Positions 46,139 to 56,794 of a stretch of 64,000 nt of DNA are shown piece by piece. Source of the stretch: Candidatus Uabimicrobium amorphum (GTDB lineage: Bacteria; Planctomycetota; Uabimicrobiia; Uabimicrobiales; Uabimicrobiaceae); NCBI RefSeq assembly GCF_009002475.1, contig NZ_AP019860.1, positions 992,001-1,056,000 of the forward strand, given 5' to 3'. Position 1 is the first letter of the stretch; each line of letters opens with the position of its first letter. A program made the position numbers and the translations under genes. The notes beneath the pieces were generated by a model. That model searched no databases, had not been told where the DNA came from, and saw nothing but the letters and a program-made list of their open reading frames with translations.

Positions 46139-49019
46139 ACACACCGCAAAACGCAATGTACAACTATCCCCCGGACAACAATTTTTGCATTATCACATTG
46201 AAAGTATTGTTGGGCAAGGGGCCATGGGGGTTGTCTACAAGGCTTACGATACGAAGCGAAAACAGCATGTGGCGCTTAAAATTTTACAGGCGCGTTTTAT
46301 TGGCGAAAAACAACATCGACAATTCGTACGCGAAGTTAAGGCGATTGCAAAATTAGACCACAAACATATTGTAAAACTTTTTGATGTCGGGACCCATCCG
46401 ACGTATTACTTTACCATGGAATACGTTGCGGGAAAAACCTTACAGGACCTTATTCGCGACGACAATAGCGCTATTTGTATCTCCACTGTTGTGAAGATGA
46501 TACATAAAGTGGCAGAAGCCCTTTACCATGCGCATGTAAAGGGGATTATCCATGGAGATATCAAACCGCAAAACATCGTTGTTGATGAGCGTTATCAGCC
46601 AAAGATCATGGATTTTGGTTTGGCAAAAAATCGCAAAAACAGTGGGGATTGTGTGGATGTTTTACAAGGGACACCGGCATACCTTGCACCAGAACAGCTA
46701 CAGTACAAAACCATGGATAAACGTTCCGATATATATTCTTTGGGTGTCACCATGTATTATGCTCTGACAAAAAAGCTGCCATTTTCGGAAAAGAACCATG
46801 CTGCACTTTTTTATCAGATAGTAAATTCGCGTCCACAAAAACTCAGTGAGATAAACGCGGAGGTCCCTACAGACTTAGAAGAGATATGCTTAAAGTGCAT
46901 GGAGCGTTCTGCGGAATCTCGTTATGTCAACGCAAAATTTTTAGCGGATGACTTGCAAGAGTTCATTGCCGGAAAATCGCTCCTACAAATGTTGTCGCAA
47001 AAGATATACGACAAGCGAGTTCACATTGAACTACTGTTCGTTGCGATTCTTGCTGTTTTGACTTTCGTGGTTTACAATTCTAAGCAAGAATTTGCCAAAA
47101 AAAATATGACATTCTTGGGCGACGATCGCTGGGACGATCGCCAAGGAAAGTATCTCGAAACGTTTTTTGATAAAGAGGGAATAGGTTTCTTCACCATGTC
47201 GGCACGACGATATGGAATGCAGTCAGAAGAACAGTGGATAAAGAAGACGAGGCCAGCTGTTACAAAAATTTATCGCAAATTACAAAAACAACGTCAACTA
47301 AACTTACCGTTGCACATTATGACCCTCGCCGATAAATATTTGCGAACGATGGTGGAAATTCAAAGAGACGGATTTATTTTAGATGAGGAATTTCATTTTG
47401 CCACGGTTTGCGATTACGGATTACAAACCGCCAAAAAATATCGTGCAGGAAGCTATATTACAAAATTTGAAGACTTCAAACGAGTGTACGACTTGCATGT
47501 TAGGTTACGCGATTTAGAAACTTGGTACAATGAAGAGTTGGCAACCCAAAGAGATAATCTCAACGAAACGAAGGACCTCTCCGCAAAACTTATTCACCGC
47601 GAACGGCTAAAAAATCTTGAAGTTAGACATCGACAGGCGAAAAGAAATATAATCTCGCAAGTGGTCGATGAAGTAAGTGGAGGGCATGCCTTTTTAGAGT
47701 TGGCTTTTTTTGGGGAAACCATCAATTGGCAGCGCGAAAAACTTCTTCTTCATGCAATTCGTCTTGAAGACAGCTATTGTTTTTATGAAAAGCTGGGAGA
47801 GTACTACATTAAAAATTATCTTCTTGAAGAGGGCATTGTTCTGTGCAAAAAGGCATTGCAACGAAATCCCTATTCTTTTGTGGCGCGCTTTTACCTGGCA
47901 CATGCCCTTATTTTTCGCGGAGAGTACAAAACGGCGTTTCGCCATTTGAGTTTTTTAGAAAAGACTTTTTTTGGTACAGGTAAAGAGGTTATCTATCTAG
48001 AAAAAACACGGCTGTTTGTTATGCTAAAAGATATGACACAAGCAAAGAAGGCGCTGCAGGATGCCAAAACCTGTCATGAAAATGCTAGTAGGAAACTGGG
48101 CGGGTTTTATAAAGAATGGCGGTTGTGGCAAGAGGTTGTGGAAAAGAACGACTTGCAAAAACGAGATATTTCCAAACAAGAATTGGTGAAATTATATTAC
48201 CTGACAGGTCAAGTGGATAAAGCATATACACTAGTAAACGAGACTAAAGACACCAGTTTACAATTGGCCATTTTTTACAAGTTACTCTGTAAAAAGACAC
48301 ATGAGTTTGATCGGGCGCATGAAATTTGGTTACGTGGGTATACATTGGCGACCAATATCATCAAAAACGCGCGAAGTTTTGATCATCGTGCTATGGCCTA
48401 CCGCTATGCTCTTATGTTGTTGTCTACGCGCCAAGGTAAGAAGTACAATGCATACCTTGATGTAGATAAGTCGCACATGAAATTCCTGATCAAAACCGGA
48501 AGGGAACTAGGAGAGTATTACTTCGTGCCGTGGTACCTTGCTAAGTTTGCAAGACATGTGGGAGGGTATGAGGAAGTGATACATTTGTGTCGAGAGGCGC
48601 GGAATCGTGCCCCATGGTACAAGAGTGAAATCGATATATTAGAAAAAAGTTCTCTGGCACGCTGGCACATTTATCTCGCACCTGGAAAGAAGAAACGCAA
48701 TGCCGATATTGCGATTAAATTGTTGAGGGAATTGATCAATAACCACAATTACACCTCAGGACATATTTCACTGGGTTATGTTTATACACATATGAGCGTT
48801 GATATAAAAAAAGCGGTGTATCATTTTGGTCAAGTGGACCCACAGATGCTTTCGGTAACTCATTTACTCGATTTTTGTCATGATTACGCACACTTACATG
48901 CGAAGCTTCAGAAGTACGACAAGGCTATTTTTTATATGGAGAACTATCTGAAACTCAATCCCGATTTTATGTATGCTAAGAATGCGCTGCAACGCTTTCG
49001 CAAAAAGGACAATAGGTAG
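46128..49019 (+). CDS. Array kinase 4: non-RD (HGD) kinase, ectodomain A
   Basis: 963 residues. GQGAMG 29-34, Lys51, HGDIKPQN from 142 (non-RD), DFG 162-164. The activation segment is short, with Asn/Ser/Asp (NRKNSGDCVDVLQ) and few phosphorylatable Thr. Membrane helix ~299-317 (IELLFVAILAVLTFVVY). Outer part type A: KLGEYYIKNYLLEEGIVLC, APWYKSEIDILEKSSLARW, DKAIFYMENYLKLNPDF. It starts 11 bp inside the previous gene and ends 4 bp before array kinase 5. Kinase half resembles array kinase 7 (54 kb) more than 2 and 3. Confidence 0.9.
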   Translation: MENKHTAKRNVQLSPGQQFLHYHIESIVGQGAMGVVYKAYDTKRKQHVALKILQARFIGEKQHRQFVREVKAIAKLDHKHIVKLFDVGTHPTYYFTMEYVAGKTLQDLIRDDNSAICISTVVKMIHKVAEALYHAHVKGIIHGDIKPQNIVVDERYQPKIMDFGLAKNRKNSGDCVDVLQGTPAYLAPEQLQYKTMDKRSDIYSLGVTMYYALTKKLPFSEKNHAALFYQIVNSRPQKLSEINAEVPTDLEEICLKCMERSAESRYVNAKFLADDLQEFIAGKSLLQMLSQKIYDKRVHIELLFVAILAVLTFVVYNSKQEFAKKNMTFLGDDRWDDRQGKYLETFFDKEGIGFFTMSARRYGMQSEEQWIKKTRPAVTKIYRKLQKQRQLNLPLHIMTLADKYLRTMVEIQRDGFILDEEFHFATVCDYGLQTAKKYRAGSYITKFEDFKRVYDLHVRLRDLETWYNEELATQRDNLNETKDLSAKLIHRERLKNLEVRHRQAKRNIISQVVDEVSGGHAFLELAFFGETINWQREKLLLHAIRLEDSYCFYEKLGEYYIKNYLLEEGIVLCKKALQRNPYSFVARFYLAHALIFRGEYKTAFRHLSFLEKTFFGTGKEVIYLEKTRLFVMLKDMTQAKKALQDAKTCHENASRKLGGFYKEWRLWQEVVEKNDLQKRDISKQELVKLYYLTGQVDKAYTLVNETKDTSLQLAIFYKLLCKKTHEFDRAHEIWLRGYTLATNIIKNARSFDHRAMAYRYALMLLSTRQGKKYNAYLDVDKSHMKFLIKTGRELGEYYFVPWYLAKFARHVGGYEEVIHLCREARNRAPWYKSEIDILEKSSLARWHIYLAPGKKKRNADIAIKLLRELINNHNYTSGHISLGYVYTHMSVDIKKAVYHFGQVDPQMLSVTHLLDFCHDYAHLHAKLQKYDKAIFYMENYLKLNPDFMYAKNALQRFRKKDNR

Positions 49020-49023
49020 ATTC

Positions 49024-51477
49024 ATGGTACAGTTATTCCACAATCGTTATCAACCGGAAAAATTGATTGGCCGCGGCGGTATGGGCAAAGTGTATTTGAT
49101 GATGGATACTCACACGCAACGTCGTGTAGCAATAAAAGAATGCTTGACTTGTGAACAAGATGCGAGCCTCGTAGAACGTATTAAACGCGAATACTATTTC
49201 ATGACAAAAATAAAGCATCCGCATTTGGTGACGGGCTTGGATTTTTTTCATCTTCAAGGGCGATATTTCATCGTGATGGAATATGTCGAAGGTTTTACCA
49301 TCAGTGACTTTTTGCAGCAATATGCACATAGTATTTCCCTAGAGCAACAGTTACAAGTTGCTGCACAAATTTGCAGTGCAGTGGCGGCCTTGAACGAGAA
49401 TGGTATCATTCACCGCGACATTAAGCCTGAGAATATCATTCTTACTCCTCCAGGTCTTACACCAAAACTTCTCGATTTTGGTGTTGCTAAAGCCGTCAAT
49501 GGCGAACTCGTTACCATTACTAAGACAAACAATATCGTTGGTACACCGGCATATATGACCCCAGAGCAAATTGATTTGCGCATTGAAATGTGTGGGAACT
49601 TAGATGTATTTTCTCTCGGTGTTGTCTTCTATCAGTTTTTTGCATGGATGCCGCAATCCCCTTTTTTTTCTGGGCAAATTGTCTCAACGCTTGACAGAAT
49701 CGTGCATAGTGAACTTCCGCCGCTATTTCCCGAGACACAAGATGCGCAAAAGCGCTATGTGTCACAAGTCATTGCGTGGGCACTGCGTAAAAATCCTCGT
49801 GAACGCATTGGCTCTGTTCAGCAACTACAGGAACTACTCTGTCAGAGAAATGTCGCGCAGATGAACAACATACCGCAAACGCATACTTCGCCAAAAACGT
49901 TTACGCCAAACCTTTCCACTACGTCGGTGAAAAAAAACGCGACATTTTCCTATATTCGCATTCTGTTACTCGTGGTTGCTAACAGTGCTATTCTTTTGTA
50001 TTTGAATTATAAAGCGCCTATTTCTTCGAAAGTAAATGACAAAAACGAAATGACGACTTACGCAAAAATAGAGAAAAGCTTTGCCGTACCCGTAACCGAC
50101 TACACACCGCAACTCATTGAGTTTTACGACAAAAAGTCTAGTTCCCTTTACCACCAAGGTATGTTGCTGTATCGTATGCGCGAAAAAAATCACGCGTACA
50201 AGAAAAAGGCTATCGAAATTTGGCAAAAAGATGCAAGAAATGTGATGTCGCAATATCAATTGTTTTATACAAATATGATCGAGCTAATCATTACCGCGGA
50301 AAATTGGCAACAACTAAGAATTGAAAATCTATACCAGCAAAGTAAACAGTGCATCTCTTCTTTGGAAAAAAATCGTGGCAAAAGCCCTACATATATGAAA
50401 ATGTTGCAAATGTGTCGCGATCTTCAAGAAATATTGGACATTATTACCGTATACCAAAAAGTTTCGCAGAGACAGCAAATCACGGAATTTTTTGAACAAA
50501 AATTACTGGGAAATGGTTTTGGAAACCTCCTCCTCGCATGTCGTAAGGAGACACGACTTAGTAAAAAACTAGAGTTCTTACATCGGGCGTTGCGTATGAT
50601 TCCACACGAGGAACTTCTCTATGTAAAGTTACTAGAAGTGTATAAGGAATTTGAATTTTATGATAAGGCGACGTTCTTATACCAATATATACAAAGCAAC
50701 ATTAACCCACATTTACTTCGACCCGATGTTGAAATGTTGCAGGTGTTTATGCGCCAGGGAAAAATGGACAAAGCGCGGCAAATGATAGAGAAACTAACGC
50801 CATACAAAATTTTTAAGAATAGAGATGTGCAACTTCCTTATTGTGAATATCATTTTTTTGCTGGCAACGACAATTTGGCCCTCGATATTTTAAAAGATAC
50901 ATCACGGCATAAACTTTCAGAGAGAGAAAAAAATTTCCGGGAAGGTTTGCGAATGGCCATTCATAAAAAGTTCGAAAATAAGCCTGTGATGACAATTCTT
51001 AGAGCGACAAAACTGCATGTACAAAAAGGAAATTTGGAGTTGGCGGAAAAACAAATACGTTATGTCGAAGACTTTATTGCCAAAAATAAGAGATCTTTAA
51101 AAAAGATGCTGCTACTGCGGCTACAGGGGCTACTGTATCGTGTCAAGTTGCCTTTACATAGCAAACAGCAAAAAATGATAGACGTTTCCATAAAGAAAGT
51201 TCCAACTCTGTTAGGGGGAAGCATGTCGATTGTGAATACTTTTCGATTTGCAAAGAAGCGCAATATGGATCTTAGCAGTCAGCATGTGCAGTTGCTGAAG
51301 GTACGCTGCGATACGTACACTTTCCGTTTTGTGTATGCCGACTATCTATTTCATAATAGAAAGTATAAGGAAGCAATCATTTATTGGCAAAAAGCAAAGC
51401 AGGCAGCACCGAGTTTTCGTCGCTATTTCGCGGAAAAACAACAAGAAGCCTGGCGACAGGTAAATAAGATCGAATAG
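49024..51477 (+). CDS. Array kinase 5: RD Ser/Thr kinase, ectodomain B
   Basis: 817 residues from the ATG 4 bp after the previous stop; an in-frame ATG 51 bp up would overlap that gene. The kinase domain begins at once: GRGGMG 16-21, Lys38 in RVAIKECLTCE, HRDIKPEN from 130 (RD), DFG 151-153. The activation loop has Thr-rich ELVTITKTNNIVGTPAY. Membrane helix 311-328. Outer part type B: LLEVYKEFEFYDKATFLY, LLRPDVEMLQVFMRQGKM and the end YKEAIIYWQKAKQAAPSF. So this kinase differs from its left neighbour in both halves. Confidence 0.9.
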   Translation: MVQLFHNRYQPEKLIGRGGMGKVYLMMDTHTQRRVAIKECLTCEQDASLVERIKREYYFMTKIKHPHLVTGLDFFHLQGRYFIVMEYVEGFTISDFLQQYAHSISLEQQLQVAAQICSAVAALNENGIIHRDIKPENIILTPPGLTPKLLDFGVAKAVNGELVTITKTNNIVGTPAYMTPEQIDLRIEMCGNLDVFSLGVVFYQFFAWMPQSPFFSGQIVSTLDRIVHSELPPLFPETQDAQKRYVSQVIAWALRKNPRERIGSVQQLQELLCQRNVAQMNNIPQTHTSPKTFTPNLSTTSVKKNATFSYIRILLLVVANSAILLYLNYKAPISSKVNDKNEMTTYAKIEKSFAVPVTDYTPQLIEFYDKKSSSLYHQGMLLYRMREKNHAYKKKAIEIWQKDARNVMSQYQLFYTNMIELIITAENWQQLRIENLYQQSKQCISSLEKNRGKSPTYMKMLQMCRDLQEILDIITVYQKVSQRQQITEFFEQKLLGNGFGNLLLACRKETRLSKKLEFLHRALRMIPHEELLYVKLLEVYKEFEFYDKATFLYQYIQSNINPHLLRPDVEMLQVFMRQGKMDKARQMIEKLTPYKIFKNRDVQLPYCEYHFFAGNDNLALDILKDTSRHKLSEREKNFREGLRMAIHKKFENKPVMTILRATKLHVQKGNLELAEKQIRYVEDFIAKNKRSLKKMLLLRLQGLLYRVKLPLHSKQQKMIDVSIKKVPTLLGGSMSIVNTFRFAKKRNMDLSSQHVQLLKVRCDTYTFRFVYADYLFHNRKYKEAIIYWQKAKQAAPSFRRYFAEKQQEAWRQVNKIE

Positions 51478-51513
51478 CAGTGCTAGTAAATTGTATTAGA
51501 AAGATAAAGCGTT

Positions 51514-53973
51514 ATGGGAAAGTCTCGATTGCTCAATAATCGTTATCAATGGGAAAAGATGCTTGGTCAAGGCGGTATGGGGAAAGTGCATTTAATGACA
51601 GATGTGCACACCGAAAAGTATGTTGCGGTCAAAGAGTGTTTTTGTCCACCGGAAGATGATGTTGTGGAACGCATAAAGCGCGAATATTACTTTATGACGA
51701 AAATACAGCATCCGCATCTAATACAAGGTCTTGATTTTTTCCAGATAAAGGATCGTTACTTCATCGTGATGGAATATGTGGAAGGAATTACTCTTTGTGA
51801 TTTTGTACGCGACCACCCCAAAAGTATTTCTGTGGAAAAACAGTTACAAATTATGGCGCAAATCTGTGATGCGGTGGCGACTTTAAACGCAAGTGGCATC
51901 ATTCACCGCGATATTAAACCAGAAAATATTATTCTCACTCCTCCTGATTTGAAGCCGAAAATACTAGACTTTGGTATTGCCAAGGCCATCAATGGTGAAT
52001 TGGCGACCATCACCAAAACCAGCAATATCATCGGCACGCCGGCGTATATAACGCCTGAACAAATTGATCCACGCATAGAAAATGCTGAAAACTTAGACGT
52101 TTTTTCTTTGGGAATTGTATTTTATCAATTCTTGTCTTGGATGCCACATTCACCTTTTTTTGCAGGGCAAATGGTTTCTACTCTTGATCGTATCATGAAT
52201 AGCGAGTTACCACCATTGTTTCAGGTAACAAAAGAGCCACATAAAAAATACATTTCGCAGGTAATTGCCTGGGCATTACGCAAAAATCCGCAAGAACGAA
52301 TTGAATCGGTTCGAGAGCTGCAACACCTAATCAGCCATCGTGACGAGCAAAAAATTCGTAGAGTACTTACCATAGACACTTCGATACAAAAGCAACAAAC
52401 GCAAGTTAGTGCGGCGGTTTCTTCTCCCCAGTATTCGAATTTTCGTTACATGCGCCTTATTTTTTGGTTGGTATTAAATTTCGTATTGATTGTGACTTTA
52501 TTGAAATTACCAACGACACAACAGAACGTACAACGTATAGGCATTGATTACGCAAACACACTGATTGAATTTAGTAAAAAAAACCGTCCTACGTTGGAAT
52601 TTTACGAGCGTGGTATGCTTTTTTTTAAAATGCGTGAAAAAGATAAGCGTTACAGACAAGAAGCTCTTCAAACTTGGTTGAGGGGTTTACATAGTCGTAA
52701 AAACAAAGGCGATTATCGCTCACTTCGATTGACCTATCAAATATTTTATGTTGGTATGATGGATACTATTTTGCGTAAAACTTGGTTAAGTAGGAACATT
52801 AAAAAGCAACGCAGCAAAAATAAGGAAATAATCGCTGCTCTTGAAAAAAAGACGGACAAAAATCCAGTGGAAATAAAAATGCTTGATAGGTGTCTTCAAT
52901 TTGCAGAGGTTTTACAAATTATATTGGAGTTTAAAAAAACTCAGGGCAACAAGCTTCTCACAACACAAAAAATTTTTGGTGGCTATGTGAGTTTATTTTT
53001 TGCATTACATGGAGAGCTACCACTCAGCAAGAAAATAAAGTATTTGCAGCAATCTCTACTTGCGATTCCCGATGAAGAACTTGTGCTCGTTAAATTATTG
53101 GAGACTTACTCCGTGGCTGGTTTTTACGATGATGCAGAGGCGTTGTATGATCACTTACAACAAAATGTAAACTCTCATTTGTTGAGTGCGGATGTTGAAA
53201 TGTTATCGATTTTTATGTTGTGTGGCAAAGTACACAAAGCGAAACAAATACTAGGTAAACTTGTCCACTACGAAATATTTCATAGTCATTTGCTACAACT
53301 TTTGCATTGTCAATACTTATTTTTGATGGGTGATTATGACGCAGTGCGTACAACTCTTCGTAAATTACCGGAGTCTAAAAAGCTTTCTAAAAAAGAAGGC
53401 GATTTGAAAGCTTCGCTTGAATGTGCTCTTGATGAAAAAAGGCTGGGAAGTGATGACGTATTGCTACAAACAGCAAAGTTATATTTGCTCAAAAATAATA
53501 TTGCGCTGGCAAAAAAGTATACCGATTATGTCGAAGATAGTCTTGACGCAAACAAAAGTCGCTTCTATGGATTGGCAACGCAACGCACAAAAGTGGATTT
53601 GCTTTGCACTAAATTACGGTTATATAACCATGAGTTGCAACATGGCCAAACGGTTTTTTCCATTGCTAAATTTGACAAAATAGTCGCATTAAAGAATATT
53701 GAAGGGTCTACAGAACAGTTTCTGTCACTGCTAGCGATGGTTCGTTTTGCAACCTACAACAACGGTAATCTACAGAAATATAACGATATTTTACGTTTGC
53801 ATTGTGACGATTACACTTTTTTTAATATTTATGGACAATACCATTTCCAGCAAAAAAGATACCTGGATGCCATAGGTTATTGGGAAAATGCCATTCAAGA
53901 GCAACCTGTTTTTCGCAACTATCTCACCAAAAAGCAATATCGTGCTTGGCAACTTCTCAAGAATGGAGAATAA
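51514..53973 (+). CDS. Array kinase 6: RD Ser/Thr kinase, ectodomain B
   Basis: 819 residues. GQGGMG 18-23, Lys40 in YVAVKECFCPPED, HRDIKPEN from 131 (RD), DFG 152-154, loop ELATITKTSNIIGTPAY. Membrane helix 313-331. Outer part type B and very like array kinase 1: LLETYSVAGFYDDAEALYDH, LLSADVEMLSIFMLCGKV, end YLDAIGYWENAIQEQPVF. Yet its kinase half matches kinases 5 and 9-kb-away 56795. The start has AGAAAGATAAAG upstream and lies 36 bp after the previous stop, the widest gap inside the array. Confidence 0.9.
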   Translation: MGKSRLLNNRYQWEKMLGQGGMGKVHLMTDVHTEKYVAVKECFCPPEDDVVERIKREYYFMTKIQHPHLIQGLDFFQIKDRYFIVMEYVEGITLCDFVRDHPKSISVEKQLQIMAQICDAVATLNASGIIHRDIKPENIILTPPDLKPKILDFGIAKAINGELATITKTSNIIGTPAYITPEQIDPRIENAENLDVFSLGIVFYQFLSWMPHSPFFAGQMVSTLDRIMNSELPPLFQVTKEPHKKYISQVIAWALRKNPQERIESVRELQHLISHRDEQKIRRVLTIDTSIQKQQTQVSAAVSSPQYSNFRYMRLIFWLVLNFVLIVTLLKLPTTQQNVQRIGIDYANTLIEFSKKNRPTLEFYERGMLFFKMREKDKRYRQEALQTWLRGLHSRKNKGDYRSLRLTYQIFYVGMMDTILRKTWLSRNIKKQRSKNKEIIAALEKKTDKNPVEIKMLDRCLQFAEVLQIILEFKKTQGNKLLTTQKIFGGYVSLFFALHGELPLSKKIKYLQQSLLAIPDEELVLVKLLETYSVAGFYDDAEALYDHLQQNVNSHLLSADVEMLSIFMLCGKVHKAKQILGKLVHYEIFHSHLLQLLHCQYLFLMGDYDAVRTTLRKLPESKKLSKKEGDLKASLECALDEKRLGSDDVLLQTAKLYLLKNNIALAKKYTDYVEDSLDANKSRFYGLATQRTKVDLLCTKLRLYNHELQHGQTVFSIAKFDKIVALKNIEGSTEQFLSLLAMVRFATYNNGNLQKYNDILRLHCDDYTFFNIYGQYHFQQKRYLDAIGYWENAIQEQPVFRNYLTKKQYRAWQLLKNGE

Positions 53974-53975
53974 TA

Positions 53976-56789
53976 ATGCAAAGACATCTAAAAAATACGC
54001 ATTTGTCAGTAGGCCAAAATTTTCTCCATTACAGGATAGAAGAAGTTGTTGGCGAAGGGGCGATGGGAATTGTCTATAAAGCCTTTGACAAAAAACGCCA
54101 ACAGCATATAGCTCTTAAGATCTTACAGGCAGATTTTATTGGAGAAAAGCAGCACCGAAAATTCGTTCTCGAAGTAAAAGCAATTGCAAAACTCTATCAC
54201 CAAAATATTGTAAAATTGTTTGACGCAGGTGTTGAGCCGCTCCACTATTTTGCTATGGAGTATGTAGAGGGCAAAACGCTTGCACAAGTTGTCAACAGCG
54301 AAGATCTTGATTTTTCGACTCTCGGTAAAATTTTTCACAAGATATCTCTGGCATTGTATCATGCTCACGTTAAGGGGATTATCCATGGGGATATTAAGCC
54401 GCAAAATATTATGATTGACGAAAATTATGAACCGAAAATTATGGACTTTGGTTTGGCAAAAAATCGCAAAGGTACAACTAATAATAGTACTTCTGTCGAG
54501 GGGACACCAGCGTATTTAGCCCCCGAACAACTACAATACAAAGCTGTTGATAAACGCTCTGATATATATTCCTTAGGTGTTACTCTATATTATTGTTTGA
54601 CCAAACAACTGCCGTTTTCGGAAAAAAATTATGCGGCACTTTTTTATCAGATCGTTCACCACGAGCCACAGAAACCTCGAGAAATCATTAAGCACATTCC
54701 CAAAAGTTTGGAGAGAATCTGTTTAAAGTGTATTCAACGTAGCCCCGAATCGCGTTATGTGAATAGTAAATTTTTGGCCTGTGACTTCAAGCAATTTGTT
54801 GACGGAAAATCTTTAGCACAAGAGCTTTCGCAAAAAATGTGGAAAAATACGTTTTTGTTCTACGGTGAAGTGTTGCTGTTGCTAACAACAACAATTTTTA
54901 TCGTCGTTTGGTATGATAAAACACGTGTAATTGTTCCACAAAAAGTGAAGGCAAATGAAATTACGAGTGATTATTCTTGGCATAACGACAAAAGTAAAGC
55001 TCTACTGTCTTGGCATCGCAAGCAAGATTTTTCTATTCATTATTTGGAGTTGTTGTCACAGCGTATTTGGTCGGGAGATTTGCACTGGAAAAAAGATACC
55101 GACAAAGCCATTGAAAATACCTACCAAAAAATGCAGACAGCAAGTATTTCCGATTTAAAGCATGTGTACCGGTTTTTGCAGTTACTGATTGAAATGCAGA
55201 AAAATGAGTACATTACGGAAAAAAAATATCATTTTAACGAAGTTTGTAGTCTAGCATTACAGTTAGCAAAAAAACACAATCAACAAGAATATATAAACAA
55301 GTTTACACAATTCAAAAAAGTTCATGAAATGAACATGGAAATAGACAGATTGGAGCGTGTTTACAAGGAAAAAAAAGAATCGATAGACTGGTTACACACT
55401 TCCAAATATAAGGTTATTTCACAGATCTCAAAGGATATAACAAATCCCTATCTAATGCTTTCGTTAGCAGTACGTTGTGACAATACTTGGTTGCGCGAAA
55501 AGCTTCTTCTTCGTGCCGTTGACAGTAAACAGGGCCATCGTTTGTATGGTAGGCTTGGAAATTTTTATATGTATCATCATTTTTATCATGAAGCCATTGC
55601 TCTTCACCAGTGTCACTTAAAATTCAATCCTTATGAACTGTCAAGTCATTATATAATAGCCCGCGCTTTTGGTTTTGTGGGAGAATACAAAAAAGCTTTA
55701 CTCCATTTAGAGTTTTTGCAACAAAATTTCTTCGACACATCACGGGAGTTAATTTTTTTCGAGAAAGCGCGTATATTTGTTCTCCAAAAAAAATACCAAA
55801 AAGCGAAGAACGCGTTGACTAAAGCGCGGGAATGGGTCGATAAATATGGCGAAAGTATCAATAACTTTTCGAGTAAATTTCAAATATGGCAACAAGTGAT
55901 CTCGAATGTTAAAGACAAGGACTTTACGCTAGACCTCCCTGATTCCGAAGCGATTAGGTGGTATTATGAGTTGGGTAAAATAGAAAAAGCCTACAATGTA
56001 ATAGATAAGGCCGGTGATAAAACTTTAATCTTGGCCATTTACCGTACTATTCTTTATAACAAGATTTCTAGTTTTAGCGCCTACGATTCTATTTGGAAAG
56101 AAGCCTATGATACTGCAATAACTACTATTTTATATGGAAAAAAACGCGATTATCGGGCGATAGCTTATCGCTATGCTTTAGACTTTTTGGAGCTTTGCCC
56201 AAGCACTCGTTATAAACAGTACGCAAACATACATTCAGATCAACTTGAGTTTTTAAAAAATCTTGCCAAAGAATGGAATGGGTATTATTTTGTACCTTTG
56301 TATATGGCGCGCTTTTTCTATGGCAAAGGGCATTATGCTAGAGCTGTGACTCTGTGCCACAAAGCGAAACAAATCACTCCATGGTATCGCCGCGAAATTG
56401 AACGTATGGAAAAGATTTACTTGGCGCGTTGGTACTATAGTGGCAAGCCAAAAAGTATGAACGCCAAAGTTAGAGTGAATACTGCAAGAAAAATAGCCTG
56501 GGAAATCATTGACGAGGAAAGCTACGGTCCTGCGCACAACTTACTTGGTCGTAGTTATGTGAAAAAAAACATTTCACTTGCAAAATACCACTTTGAACAA
56601 GTCAATCCACATCAACTTGCGATGTCGGACTTGATGGACTTTTATTACCACTATAGTCTTCTTTGCGCTGAGCAGCAGCAATATGATAAAGCCATTGTAT
56701 ATATGAAAAAGTATCTAAAGTTAAATCCTGGTCATATTTGGGGAGATAGAACATTGAAAAAGTTTCGCCAAAAAGCAAGCGAGCGGTAA
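53976..56789 (+). CDS. Array kinase 7: non-RD (HGD) kinase, ectodomain A
   Basis: 937 residues from the ATG 2 bp after the previous stop (GGAG 7 bp upstream); a longer in-frame start would lie inside the neighbour. GEGAMG 26-31, Lys48, HGDIKPQN from 137 (non-RD), DFG 157-159, loop NRKGTTNNSTSVEGTPAY. Membrane helix ~293-312. Outer part type A: LLSQRIWSGDLHWKK, REKLLLRAVDSKQG, TPWYRREIERMEKIYLARW, DKAIVYMKKYLKLNPGH. Its ectodomain begins like array kinase 2 (WHRKQDFSIHYLELL). The 5 bp to the next gene indicate coupling. Confidence 0.9.
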   Translation: MQRHLKNTHLSVGQNFLHYRIEEVVGEGAMGIVYKAFDKKRQQHIALKILQADFIGEKQHRKFVLEVKAIAKLYHQNIVKLFDAGVEPLHYFAMEYVEGKTLAQVVNSEDLDFSTLGKIFHKISLALYHAHVKGIIHGDIKPQNIMIDENYEPKIMDFGLAKNRKGTTNNSTSVEGTPAYLAPEQLQYKAVDKRSDIYSLGVTLYYCLTKQLPFSEKNYAALFYQIVHHEPQKPREIIKHIPKSLERICLKCIQRSPESRYVNSKFLACDFKQFVDGKSLAQELSQKMWKNTFLFYGEVLLLLTTTIFIVVWYDKTRVIVPQKVKANEITSDYSWHNDKSKALLSWHRKQDFSIHYLELLSQRIWSGDLHWKKDTDKAIENTYQKMQTASISDLKHVYRFLQLLIEMQKNEYITEKKYHFNEVCSLALQLAKKHNQQEYINKFTQFKKVHEMNMEIDRLERVYKEKKESIDWLHTSKYKVISQISKDITNPYLMLSLAVRCDNTWLREKLLLRAVDSKQGHRLYGRLGNFYMYHHFYHEAIALHQCHLKFNPYELSSHYIIARAFGFVGEYKKALLHLEFLQQNFFDTSRELIFFEKARIFVLQKKYQKAKNALTKAREWVDKYGESINNFSSKFQIWQQVISNVKDKDFTLDLPDSEAIRWYYELGKIEKAYNVIDKAGDKTLILAIYRTILYNKISSFSAYDSIWKEAYDTAITTILYGKKRDYRAIAYRYALDFLELCPSTRYKQYANIHSDQLEFLKNLAKEWNGYYFVPLYMARFFYGKGHYARAVTLCHKAKQITPWYRREIERMEKIYLARWYYSGKPKSMNAKVRVNTARKIAWEIIDEESYGPAHNLLGRSYVKKNISLAKYHFEQVNPHQLAMSDLMDFYYHYSLLCAEQQQYDKAIVYMKKYLKLNPGHIWGDRTLKKFRQKASER

Positions 56790-56794
56790 TAATT

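Noticed and set aside
47119..47143. Hairpin GGCGACGATCGC ... GACGATCGCC
   Set aside because: Inside array kinase 4, where it encodes a repeated Asp-Asp-Arg; a coding coincidence is enough.
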